Notes under the pieces: model-generated
Told to the model about the DNA's origin: nothing
Databases searched by the model: none
Seen by the model: only the letters and a program-made list of their open reading frames with translations
Part shown: one piece after another, positions 25,020 to 34,400 of the stretch
Position numbering within the stretch: the first letter of the stretch is position 1
How the letters are laid out: each line of letters starts with the position of its first letter
NCBI GenBank assembly: GCA_045641625.1
Contig: JAZUHH010000095.1
Location: 6,990-70,989, forward strand
From: UBA1723 sp045641625
GTDB taxonomy: Bacteria > Bacteroidota > Bacteroidia > Bacteroidales > Paludibacteraceae
Length of the DNA stretch: 64,000 nt
Direction: 5' to 3'
Position numbers and translations under genes: made by a program

Positions 25020-26402
25020 ATGAACCAGAAAAACGTACGTGCTCTGGCAACCGCTATCGCATGTCTTACGGTTTCTTTCTTTATCGTTCATGCCCAAACT
25101 CGGGTTATGAGCCTTAGTGACATGTACCGTATAGCAGACGAAAACAGTCAAAGCCAGAAAGTTTATGCAACGGCATTGGAATGTGCCACAGAAGGAGTCA
25201 AAGCAGCCAAGCTTGCTCTACTTCCTGACATTAACCTTAGTTTAAGTGGCAGCTACATCGGCAATGCCACACTCATGGATCGCCGTTTCTCGACAAGAGG
25301 TTCAACGGACATCATCTATGCAATTGCTCCTTACGTAGGCCATGCATACTTGGGCAAACAGGACACACCGCATTGGGGCAATAATTTTGCATTCGAAGCA
25401 TCCCAGGTACTGTATGCCGGCGGAGCAATCTCTGCAGGAATCCGTATGGCTGAATTTGGTCAGCAGATTGCAATGCTCGACAAACAAAAGAACCAGCAGG
25501 AGTTACGTTTCCTACTTACAGGACATTATCTGAACCTTTACAAACTGCAGAACCTTCAGCTTGTACTGCAGAAAAACATAGAACTTACCTGCCACGTAAT
25601 GGGCCAAATGCAGTCCCGACACGAACAAGGCATGGTACTAAAGAGCGACATTACCCGCTTTGAACTTCTAGTCCAAAACTTAAAACTGGAGTTCTCCAAA
25701 TTGAAGGATGCCACACAAATCATCAACCATCAGCTTGTGACTACACTTCATCTGCCGGAGGGCACTCAAATTCTTCCAGACACAACCCTGCTGATACAGT
25801 GTGAAATGTTAAACAACAGCACTGACTCTACACAATGGCAGACACAGGCCTCGGCCAACAACATTGGCATAAAGCAGGCGGAACTTGGTGTTCTGATGGC
25901 ACAGCAACGGCTTAAGGCAGCACAATCGGCCAGTATGCCTCACGTTGCTCTGGTAGCAGAAGACCAACTCGGAGGACCTTACGTCAATGACCTTATTCCT
26001 TCCAATGTCAACACAAATGCATGGTTTGTAGGTCTGGGAATACATTATTCTGTCTCTTCTCTTTACAAGAACAATAGCGAAATCCGCAAAGCGCGCCTGA
26101 ATGTGCAGAAGTCCACAGAAGAAATGGCTCTGGCTCAAGAAGGAATCGTCAATGGAGTACAGGCGTGCTACGTTGACTATCAAACGGCATTCAACGAAGT
26201 ACACACACAACAGAAAAACGTCGAACTTGCCACAGAGAACTACGATGTAATTTCTCGACGCTACGAAAACGATCTGGCTTTGCTTACGGACATGCTTGAC
26301 GCATCGAACACGCGTTTAGCTGCTGACATGGCTCTCGTCAATTCTCAAATCAATCTTATCTATTCATATTACAAACTCAAATACTTCACCCATTCATTAT
26401 GA
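25020..26402 (+). CDS. TolC-family outer-membrane efflux protein
   Basis: This 460-residue protein has a signal peptide ending near VHAQT and the duplicated helical OEP architecture: long amphipathic helices with conserved LSDMYRIADENSQ at the start and ENYDVISRRYENDLALLTDMLDASNTRLAADMALVNSQ near the end. It forms the trimeric outer-membrane channel of a tripartite pump. The stop codon overlaps the start of the membrane-fusion gene (ATGA), and an MFS transporter follows, so this is the exit duct of an EmrAB-type system. No regulator gene is adjacent. Confidence 0.9.
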   Translation: MNQKNVRALATAIACLTVSFFIVHAQTRVMSLSDMYRIADENSQSQKVYATALECATEGVKAAKLALLPDINLSLSGSYIGNATLMDRRFSTRGSTDIIYAIAPYVGHAYLGKQDTPHWGNNFAFEASQVLYAGGAISAGIRMAEFGQQIAMLDKQKNQQELRFLLTGHYLNLYKLQNLQLVLQKNIELTCHVMGQMQSRHEQGMVLKSDITRFELLVQNLKLEFSKLKDATQIINHQLVTTLHLPEGTQILPDTTLLIQCEMLNNSTDSTQWQTQASANNIGIKQAELGVLMAQQRLKAAQSASMPHVALVAEDQLGGPYVNDLIPSNVNTNAWFVGLGIHYSVSSLYKNNSEIRKARLNVQKSTEEMALAQEGIVNGVQACYVDYQTAFNEVHTQQKNVELATENYDVISRRYENDLALLTDMLDASNTRLAADMALVNSQINLIYSYYKLKYFTHSL

Positions 26403-27433
26403 AACTTGTCAATAAAAAATCCAGACTCATATACGACCTTGTTGTTGTAATTCTGCTCATTGCCGGAATCTGCTTTGTTTGTAGCCGATTTATCCACACA
26501 GGTGGAGAATGGACGGACAATGCTACAGTACGTCAGCACATCACTCCTGTAAGCTGCCGTGTACCTGGCTTTATCAAGGAAATTCGATTCGAGGAATACC
26601 AACGTGTGCATAAAGGAGACACTCTGGTCATCATAGAGGACAGCGAGTTCTGTCTGGCTGTTGCTCAAGCCGAGGCAGGTCTGGCAAATGCCTTGGCTGG
26701 AAAAAAGGCCGCAAGTGCTGGCATTGCCACTACCAACAACGCTGTAAAAATCAACGATGCCTCAATCACAGAAGTGCGCGTAAATATGGAAAATGCTGAG
26801 CGTGAGCTAACTCGCTTCGAAAGACTGCTCAAGGAGGATGCTGTTACTCGCCAGCAATATGATGGTGTGAAGACTGCTTATGAAAGTGCAAAGGCCCGCT
26901 ATGATCAGGTAACGGGAGCAAAGGCGTCCACCGAACTAACTGTCAGTGAACTTGGCTATCGACTCAACCAGAGCGAGGCTGGCATACGTCTCGCCAAGGC
27001 ACAATTGCAGATGGCACAACTAAGCCTCTCTTACACAGTCATCATCGCTACTGCGGATGGCATAGTAGGCACAAAGGAAATCCATGAAGGACAATTGGTC
27101 AACCCTGGACAAACCATGGTAGAGATTGTCGATGACAGCGAAAAGTGGGTCATAGCAAACTATCGCGAGACTCAACTCCAGCACATATCTATAGGCTCAG
27201 AAGTAAAGATGGAAGCTGATGCAGTACCAGGAATAGTATTCAAAGGTCGTGTCGAGCGAATAGCAGATGCCACAGGTTCAGCCTTTTCAATGATTGCCAA
27301 CGACAATGCTACGGGCAACTTTGTCAAGGTAGAACAGCGTGTACCTGTACGTATCGTCTTCTGCGACAATGATGCTGAATTGTTGGCGAAACTGCGTGCC
27401 GGATATAATCTTGAAGTAACGGTCAAAGAGTAA
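26399..27433 (+). CDS. HlyD/EmrA-family periplasmic adaptor (membrane fusion protein)
   Basis: This 344-residue adaptor has one N-terminal membrane helix (about 12-33, LIYDLVVVILLIAGICFVC). The biotinyl-lipoyl half-motif GFIKEIRFEEYQRVHKGD is near residues 57-74, followed by a coiled-coil hairpin with ENAERELTRFERLLKEDAV, the second lipoyl half (ATADGIVGTKEIHEGQLVNPG) and a beta-barrel with VIANYRETQLQHI. This is the EmrA pattern, which pairs with MFS pumps. It is translationally coupled to the TolC-like gene and followed after 5 bp by the transporter. Substrates are unknown, but hydrophobic drugs, bile salts or fatty acids are typical for such systems. Confidence 0.92.
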   Translation: MKLVNKKSRLIYDLVVVILLIAGICFVCSRFIHTGGEWTDNATVRQHITPVSCRVPGFIKEIRFEEYQRVHKGDTLVIIEDSEFCLAVAQAEAGLANALAGKKAASAGIATTNNAVKINDASITEVRVNMENAERELTRFERLLKEDAVTRQQYDGVKTAYESAKARYDQVTGAKASTELTVSELGYRLNQSEAGIRLAKAQLQMAQLSLSYTVIIATADGIVGTKEIHEGQLVNPGQTMVEIVDDSEKWVIANYRETQLQHISIGSEVKMEADAVPGIVFKGRVERIADATGSAFSMIANDNATGNFVKVEQRVPVRIVFCDNDAELLAKLRAGYNLEVTVKE

Positions 27434-27438
27434 CGATT

Positions 27439-29016
27439 ATGTCACATGCTCCCATTCTACCTCCTGGTCCTTTTCGTGTCCCTTCGGTCAACGACTTTGT
27501 TCCAACGCCAATCCAGCCTTGGATATATATATTCATGGCACTTTGCTTCCAACTTAGCGGAGGACGTTATCTAGGTGCACTCAACTACATGATAGGAGAA
27601 GACGCATTGATGCGAGAAGACCTGCTTATGGCACTTTGGTGCAATCTGGTCGGCATGGCAACTTTGTTTCCATTGATGTTCCGTCTGAAATTCCGGTTCA
27701 CAAACAAGACTCTTCTTCGCACTTCTGCTTTGGGTGTCCTTGTCTGCAATCTGCTGATACCTTATACAAACAGCGTGCCACTTCTCTGCTTCCTTTGCTT
27801 CATCGAAGGCATATGCAAACTTGAGGGTACATTCGAATGTATGTCCACCATCCAACTTTGGTTTACCCCGACACGCGACTTCAGAATCTTTTTCCCCATC
27901 CTACATCTCATCATTCTAGGTGGCATGAACATTAGCAGCTGGGGAGTTGCCTACTTCGCATTTGATTGGGATGACTGGCGCTTGATGCACTGGCTCATTG
28001 CAGGACTTATGTCTTTGATACTTTTGTTTATTCACACCTCAATGCACCACTTCCGCATCATGCCCAAAGTTCCGCTTTTCGGCATCGACTTCGTAGGCTA
28101 TGCTGGTTGGCTCTCTTTGGTGCTACAATTAGCCTGCATATTTACCTACGGAGATTGGATGGATTGGACAGATGATCCGATGTGCCTTACCCTTGTTGGA
28201 ACCAGTTGTGTCACACTTGCACTTCTTCTTTGGGGAATGAGAATAAAGGCGCATCCATTCATCAGCCGCAAGGCTTTCAGATTCAAGAATGTTTGGTCTG
28301 CACTTATCATAATCATCCTATTTGAGGTACTGCTTTCTGCGGAACGCATACTTGAGGAGGCTTTCCTTGAAGAAGGCTTGCACTGCACTGAATGGAGCGG
28401 AGCCTCACGACATTGGATAGCGCTTCTAGGATGTTACTTTGGATGCTTCTTTAGTTGGTGGTGGAACAAGGTACATAGTTGGAATTTCGCTCGGTTAGGA
28501 GTTGTAGCCTCTATTGCCGCCTTGCTTTATATGCTTCAAATGTATTATCTTATCGCTCATGGAGTTTGTCTGGAACAATTATATCCTCCGATTTTCTTCC
28601 GTGGATTTGCCACAGCAGTCATGGCCATCATGCTAATGACGCTGCTCGAGTATTCCACCGATTTTCACACTTTTTTCCAATGCTTGTCAGTCTTCAACAT
28701 GATGCACATGATATTAGGAGGATGCTTGGGATCTGCAATCTACGGAGAAATGCTGAACCACAATGTCAGCAATGCCTTTGCCTTACACAATCAGTCGATA
28801 AATGAGGTTTTCATGACACGACCTGACCAAGTCGAAATACTTGCGCATCCGGAAAATTTCGAGCTCATGATGGAAGGCTTCTCAGCTGACATGGTTCTGT
28901 CAGCTATTCGCACTGGTTACGGATGGGGAATATACGGTTGCTGTGCATTAGTTCTGCTCGGACTAATTTACGACTGCTTACGAAAAATGACAGTAGCTAT
29001 CCCAGAATCTGAGTAG
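27439..29016 (+). CDS. MFS transporter, DHA2/EmrB-like
   Basis: This 525-residue membrane protein has about 14 hydrophobic segments, as expected of the 14-TM DHA2 drug:H+ antiporters. The N-terminal PIQPWIYIFMALCFQLSGG and the loop between TM2 and TM3 are divergent from E. coli EmrB: the usual GRLSD-type motif is not clear, and acidic and aromatic residues (FDWDDWRLMHW) replace the canonical GWRWIF-type sequence. This divergent form is familiar in Bacteroidales efflux operons. With the adaptor and TolC-like protein it would make a complete three-component pump. Specificity is not predictable from the sequence. Confidence 0.85.
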   Translation: MSHAPILPPGPFRVPSVNDFVPTPIQPWIYIFMALCFQLSGGRYLGALNYMIGEDALMREDLLMALWCNLVGMATLFPLMFRLKFRFTNKTLLRTSALGVLVCNLLIPYTNSVPLLCFLCFIEGICKLEGTFECMSTIQLWFTPTRDFRIFFPILHLIILGGMNISSWGVAYFAFDWDDWRLMHWLIAGLMSLILLFIHTSMHHFRIMPKVPLFGIDFVGYAGWLSLVLQLACIFTYGDWMDWTDDPMCLTLVGTSCVTLALLLWGMRIKAHPFISRKAFRFKNVWSALIIIILFEVLLSAERILEEAFLEEGLHCTEWSGASRHWIALLGCYFGCFFSWWWNKVHSWNFARLGVVASIAALLYMLQMYYLIAHGVCLEQLYPPIFFRGFATAVMAIMLMTLLEYSTDFHTFFQCLSVFNMMHMILGGCLGSAIYGEMLNHNVSNAFALHNQSINEVFMTRPDQVEILAHPENFELMMEGFSADMVLSAIRTGYGWGIYGCCALVLLGLIYDCLRKMTVAIPESE

Positions 29017-29035
29017 TAGAATACAACATCAAATT

Positions 29036-29075
29036 AAAAGGGCGCAACGGGTTTCGTCGTTTGTGCCCTTTATTG
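29036..29075 (+). terminator. Terminator of efflux operon
   Basis: The stem AAAGGGCGCAA/TTGTGCCCTTT (one G-U pair) with an intervening loop is followed by ATTGTTTTA. It lies about 20 bp past the transporter stop. Confidence 0.75.
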
Positions 29076-29167
29076 TTTTAGCCAGTTTTTGAGAAAGAAT
29101 CCAATGTTTGGATTACACAAATTTGAATACCATTAGAGGAAAGCACAAAACACAAACAGATAGAAAC

Positions 29168-29198
29168 AAAAAAGAGCGCTATTCATAGAATAACGCTC
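29168..29198 (-). terminator. Terminator of PorP/SprF operon
   Basis: The stem GAGCGTTATTC/GAATAGCGCTC (minus strand, one mismatch, 3-nt loop) is followed by TTTTTTG. Confidence 0.8.
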
Positions 29199-29219
29199 AA
29201 AATATGGTCTTTGATTTTT

Positions 29220-30146
29220 TTACTCAAATCTCTCGTAAGGCTCCTTTGTCTTCTTAGTCTGCAAACTGTAAGACAACATGATCTCATGTGCAGAACCAGA
29301 AAGATTAGCCACACTACCGAAGTTGTAGTCAAATGTATAACCGAAACGAAGATTCTTGTACTCAGTACCAACCTGGAAAGCTACTGGATTTGTTCCGAAC
29401 TTGTCGAACATATCCGGATGGTAAGTCATACCGAACCACAAGAAGTTCTTGTAGAATGCCATAGCGTTAACCTCAAGAACGGCAACTTTCTCATGATACA
29501 TGAATGCCGCAGCCGGAGCCAAAACCCACTTAGGGTTCAAGTCTGCGAAGTAACGTCCGTAAGCGTTGATATGGATACCAGATGACATTGTAGTTGACTT
29601 TGGTGTAGTCAAATGGTTTCCAGAAACTCCAAGAAGCAACTTTGGCATTGAGAACTCTACTCCGAAGTCAACGTCAGGAGACACCTTGGAATCGTCGTCA
29701 TAACCGAAATCATGATCGTCTGAACGCTCTGTCTCATCCACCAAGTTATACTTGTTAAAATCAATATAATGGTACTGAACTCCAGCTCCCAAACCAAGAG
29801 ACATTACCATATCCTCACGCAAGCGCAATACATAGGCATAACACAACTTAGGATTGTATGCTCCCTTGGACGCACCCAAGTCGTCATAGCTCATTGTAAA
29901 ACCGAATCCGGAATTGTATTTGTCAACAAACTTCTGAACATTTAAAACTCCAGTCTTTGGAGAATCCTTGATGTCCACCCACTGGAAACGACCAAGAAGG
30001 AAGAAGTCTATCTGTTCAAAGTTTCCAACACCCGCAGGGTTCTTGTTGATACGAGAGAAAAACTGCTGCGTCATTAGCAAATCCTGCTGAGCTGAAGCAG
30101 TGAAGGCCATAAAAAGACCTACTATAACTTGAAATAATCTTTTCAT
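29220..30146 (-). CDS. PorP/SprF family T9SS membrane protein
   Basis: This 308-residue outer-membrane beta-barrel has a signal peptide (cleaved near TASAQ) and the family-typical start QQDLLMTQQFFSRINKNPAG. SprF-type proteins associate with cell-surface cargo bearing a type B sorting domain and are needed for its secretion or anchoring. The gene is third in an operon after a giant type B cargo gene and an OmpA-family gene (gaps 20 and 23 bp), which is the classical arrangement. The C-terminal barrel strand is followed by a short basic and acidic tail (KKTKEPYERFE) that may be periplasmic. Confidence 0.92.
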   Translation of the reverse strand: MKRLFQVIVGLFMAFTASAQQDLLMTQQFFSRINKNPAGVGNFEQIDFFLLGRFQWVDIKDSPKTGVLNVQKFVDKYNSGFGFTMSYDDLGASKGAYNPKLCYAYVLRLREDMVMSLGLGAGVQYHYIDFNKYNLVDETERSDDHDFGYDDDSKVSPDVDFGVEFSMPKLLLGVSGNHLTTPKSTTMSSGIHINAYGRYFADLNPKWVLAPAAAFMYHEKVAVLEVNAMAFYKNFLWFGMTYHPDMFDKFGTNPVAFQVGTEYKNLRFGYTFDYNFGSVANLSGSAHEIMLSYSLQTKKTKEPYERFE

Positions 30147-30169
30147 AAGTATTCTTGTCTTTCTCTTTA

Positions 30170-31462
30170 TTAATCTTCAATAATCTTAACCTCTACACGT
30201 CTGTTCTGCTCATGCTCCTCCTCCAAAGTTGCATTCTGGATAACCGGCATTTCCAAACCTCTGCCGACTGCAACAATCAAGCTAGCAGGATAACCGCGCT
30301 GTACCAACAACTGACGAACATACTCGGCACGCTTCTGAGACAACTTTCTGTTATAGTCAGCAGATCCACGGGAGTCAGTGTGTCCGCTAATCTCGAACTT
30401 GGCACCAGGGAACTCGTTCATGGCATTTACAAGCTCATCAAGCTGAGCTTCATACTCAGGTTTCATATCAGACTTGTTGAAGTCGAAGAACATCAACACC
30501 CAGTTGAATCCCTTTGGCTCCTCACAAGTAAAGTCTGGAGTCAACTCCTGGCACTTCTTGAAATTATACTGTGTAGGGAAATAAATGTCTGCTCCACCCT
30601 GTCCGCCTGGACGATTAGAGATGAAGTACATGGACTTAGGATTTCCGACAACATTGTATTCGTCAGAATTTGTATTGAAAAGCTCGCCCAAATTCTCAGG
30701 TTTGCCCCAATCCTTCTCCTTGGCTCTCTTGTGACATACGTACAAATCCATACCACCCTTGCCGCCTGCCTTAGACGAAGCAAAGTATAGTGCTGTATCA
30801 GCAACAACGAAAGGATAGTCTTCACGGGCATTTGTATTCAAATAGTCACTTGCAGACTCGGGCTTGCTCCAAGTATCATCATCCTGGCGGTCGATGAACC
30901 AAATATCACGTCCACCCTTTCCTGCCATAAAGTCTCCAGAGAAATAGATTCTTCTTCCCTGACGAGCGATACATGGGTTATAGAAACCCTTGACACCTGG
31001 CACGTAATGGTTCCAACGGCCGATTGCAAGAGACGAACCGTAAACTTCACGAGCCTGAGCCATAGTACCCTTGATTACAAGCTTCTTCACATCCTTGAAC
31101 TTGCCATCTATCTCAGTAGCTTCGTACAACTCTGTATTACCCTGATGATCTACCTTAGGGAAATAGATCTTTTTCTTCAGATTATCGTAAGCAAATGTAC
31201 CCTTGATCTCCAATCCGCACAACTCGGGACACTTAACGGGCTTGTCAAGATCCAAGTCCTTGTCCGGCTTGTACATATAGGCTGTGTCATTACGGAAGAA
31301 TACAAAATATCCATCCTTATAAAGAGACAACGACTGCTCATCGGAACGACTGTTCTCACCCGAAGAATTAAACTCATACTTACCCGTTGCGAATCTAGTC
31401 TCTAGCGCATAAGATGCAAGAGAGAACAACGCCAAGACGTATGACAATACTATCTTTTTCAT
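30170..31462 (-). CDS. OmpA-family protein with WD40/PD40-like repeats (PorE-like)
   Basis: This 430-residue protein has a signal peptide (SLASYALE), then a beta-propeller-like region with PD40 features such as GRRIYFSGDFMAGKGGRDIW, LYFASSKAGGKGGMDLY and MYFISNRPGGQGGADIY, and a C-terminal OmpA/MotB peptidoglycan-binding domain. That domain shows FEISGHTDSRGSADYNRKLS and QKRAEYVRQLLV. In the Porphyromonas T9SS the PorE protein combines similar modules and anchors the apparatus to peptidoglycan; here the gene sits between the cargo and PorP/SprF genes. A role linking this local surface complex to the cell wall is inferred. Confidence 0.9.
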   Translation of the reverse strand: MKKIVLSYVLALFSLASYALETRFATGKYEFNSSGENSRSDEQSLSLYKDGYFVFFRNDTAYMYKPDKDLDLDKPVKCPELCGLEIKGTFAYDNLKKKIYFPKVDHQGNTELYEATEIDGKFKDVKKLVIKGTMAQAREVYGSSLAIGRWNHYVPGVKGFYNPCIARQGRRIYFSGDFMAGKGGRDIWFIDRQDDDTWSKPESASDYLNTNAREDYPFVVADTALYFASSKAGGKGGMDLYVCHKRAKEKDWGKPENLGELFNTNSDEYNVVGNPKSMYFISNRPGGQGGADIYFPTQYNFKKCQELTPDFTCEEPKGFNWVLMFFDFNKSDMKPEYEAQLDELVNAMNEFPGAKFEISGHTDSRGSADYNRKLSQKRAEYVRQLLVQRGYPASLIVAVGRGLEMPVIQNATLEEEHEQNRRVEVKIIED

Positions 31463-31482
31463 TATTGTATAATGATAATATA

Positions 31483-34400
31483 TTACTTGTAAACCTCAAC
31501 TGTACCCTTCAATACTCGACCATCCTTCTTCTTTACGATATAGAAGTATGTACCAGGAGTTGCAATCTGACCTCTGTAAGTTGCATCCCATCCATCAGGT
31601 CCCTCAAAGATAACCTGCTGGTAGCGGTCAAAGATCTGAACCTCGTAACCCTTCATGAACGTATCATTCTTAGGATTACCATTGTATGGAGTGATAACAT
31701 TTGGCACAATGTTATAGTCAGCCACATAGACTGTAACCTTGTTAGACTTAACTGAACCACAGTTACCATTATTTACAGACACACGGTAAGTATATTCTCC
31801 ATCCTCCTTCAATCTCTTGTTGAACTTGTGAGACTCTGTCTTACCATAATCCTTGTCATCTGGATCAACCATTACCCAGTGGTATAGACCGTCATAAGGA
31901 AGAGTTGTGTAGGCGCGAAGTCTAACCGAATCTCCCATCTGTACCTCCTGCTCCTTAGCCATCAAAGAAAGGTCAAGCTTGTGAGTAACTGTCACCTCCG
32001 GAGCCTTAGCAGAGAATGAAGTCTTACAGATCTCATCCGAACCATAAGCAGAGTATATATGGTTCTTTGTAGGAAGAACCTCGAACTCAGCCTTACCATC
32101 CTTCACAGGCTTAACGATTGTATCACCAGACTCCTCTGTAAGGATAATTGTTGTCGGAATACCTGTCAATACTGTAGCAGTCAAAGTAATGAACTGCTTA
32201 GTGTCCTCCTCAGCAAGATCCTGGCAGACAGCGTAGTTGTCAGCATCAAGCTTGATAGTTGTACTTGTCTGGGCAGACACTGTATAAGAAGCAGACTCTG
32301 CAGGACAGATCGCCTTCTCAGCATCAACTGCAGTAACCTTAATTGTAGTGCTTCCAACAGCAGGAGTCCAAGAAGAAGTTACATAAGAACCATTCAAATA
32401 AAGTCCGTTACCCTGTCCATGCTCCTCACTCCAAGTCAAATAAGTCTTGGCATCTGGCATAGAGTTGTTGATTGTAACCTTCAAAGAAACCTCGTCACCT
32501 GAACACATTACCTGACGTCCACCCTGAAGACCTAGAGTTACAACGATTGGCTCTCTTGCCTGGATATCAATATCCTCAATCTCAGCCTCGAATCCTGAAG
32601 GCTCACCGATCTTGCTACATACATCGTCATAGGCCTTAACATCAATTGTATTCTTGCCGACCTTCACAACGAAGTCACGAACTGTCTCGTTCTCGTTTTC
32701 TCCGTCGCTCCAAATCCACTTCGTCGGGTTACCCTGAGTAGTTGTTGCTGTCAACTTAACTTTGTTAACCTCTCCAGGCACCATACAGATTTCGTTGTTT
32801 GCAGCATCAGAAGTAAGATTGAACTTGATCTTCTTGAAGATGTCGTAAGAAACAGTAGCCTTTACATAGTCTGCAGGCGACAAGCAAATTTCATCAAGAA
32901 CCTTTGCCTCCATAGTCTTGCTAACCTTTGCAGTACCCGAATTAGACACAACGTGGTTTTGTGTTACGGTAACTCCGTTGTTAGTGTAAACTTTTGTATT
33001 CTCCTCTGACCAAATTGACTCCAAATCGTTTGCAAGCGAATTCTCCACCTTCAAAGTCAACTCTGCGCTTTCTCCCTCGCAATACTGCTTTCTGTCAGCC
33101 GACAAGGAAATAGTAATTGGCTTCTGGGCGATAACTTCTATACCGTCATTTGAAGTTTCGTCATCAGACTTGTTACAAACATCGTCCTGAGCGACAACAC
33201 TCAAATTATTAGTTCCTGGCTTAACGATGAACTGACGCTTAGCCACAAGACCTGCGTACTCGCCGTCGCTCCAGATATATCTTACCGGATCACCAGCCTC
33301 CACTTCAACCCAAGCGTTTACGAAATTGTCCTCGTTGTCGCTTGATATACACTTCTGCTTGCGGTCGTTGTACTCGACTGCATCCGAAAGAAGCTTAATC
33401 TTCAAAGGCTGGAATACTGTGTAGCTCAAAGACTTCTTAACATCTCCACCACAAATCTGGTCAGCCACAGAAACCTCCATTGTATGACCAAGTTTGAACT
33501 TAGTGTTATTTGCAGGAGCGTATGTATAAGAATCTGGAGTTACAGTAGAAGTCTTCACTACATTACCGTCCTCTTTCCAAAGAACTCTTGTATCCGCAGT
33601 CAATGCGTTAACAACCTTGAAGTCAAGAGTAATATCCTCACCGATACACAAGTCTGTCTTGTTCTGGACGAAGTCGAACTCTAGCTTCTTACGAATGTTA
33701 GCTGTAGGATCGTTAGATTTATTAACCTTGGTATCAGTAGCATCTTCAGGAGTGAAACATACATTCTCAGAAGCTGTTACGAAATATTTGTAGATTGCAT
33801 TCTCAGAAACCTTGTCAGTATAAGTTGGCTCGGTTGTCTTGTCAAGCAATGTTGCTGTACCGGCCTCGTCAACTCTATACCAATAGTAAGTTGTTGTCAA
33901 CTCGCTGTCATAAGAAGGAGTTTCTCCCTTGAATACTTTGGATGCAGACAACTTGATATCAGAAGCTGAACCATCCGAAGAAAGACATACCTTAGTAGTG
34001 TCATTCTCGTTATTAGCCTTCAACTTCAATTCAAATTTCTTATAAATGCTGAAGTTGTATTTCTCAGTAGCAGGACATCTTTCAGAAGCGTTACCAACTA
34101 CAGTAACTTCATAGTCGAACTGCTCAGGACTAAGCTGCTTGATTGTGAATGACTCGCCTTTCTGGTCCTCAGCGTCTGCAGTACCCTCAACATGGAAGTT
34201 ATATGTAATTCCTGTTGTAGGCTCGACTGACACCGGAGTAATAACCTTGCCGAACTCACAGTAAGTAGGATCACTTACGCACTGGAACTCAACATCCTTG
34301 TACTTTTCAACTACGATGATCTGTGTATCTGTACAAGCAGTAACCTCTGTACCCATATAGTACAAAGTATCGGTCATAGAATTAGCCTTTGTTATAGACT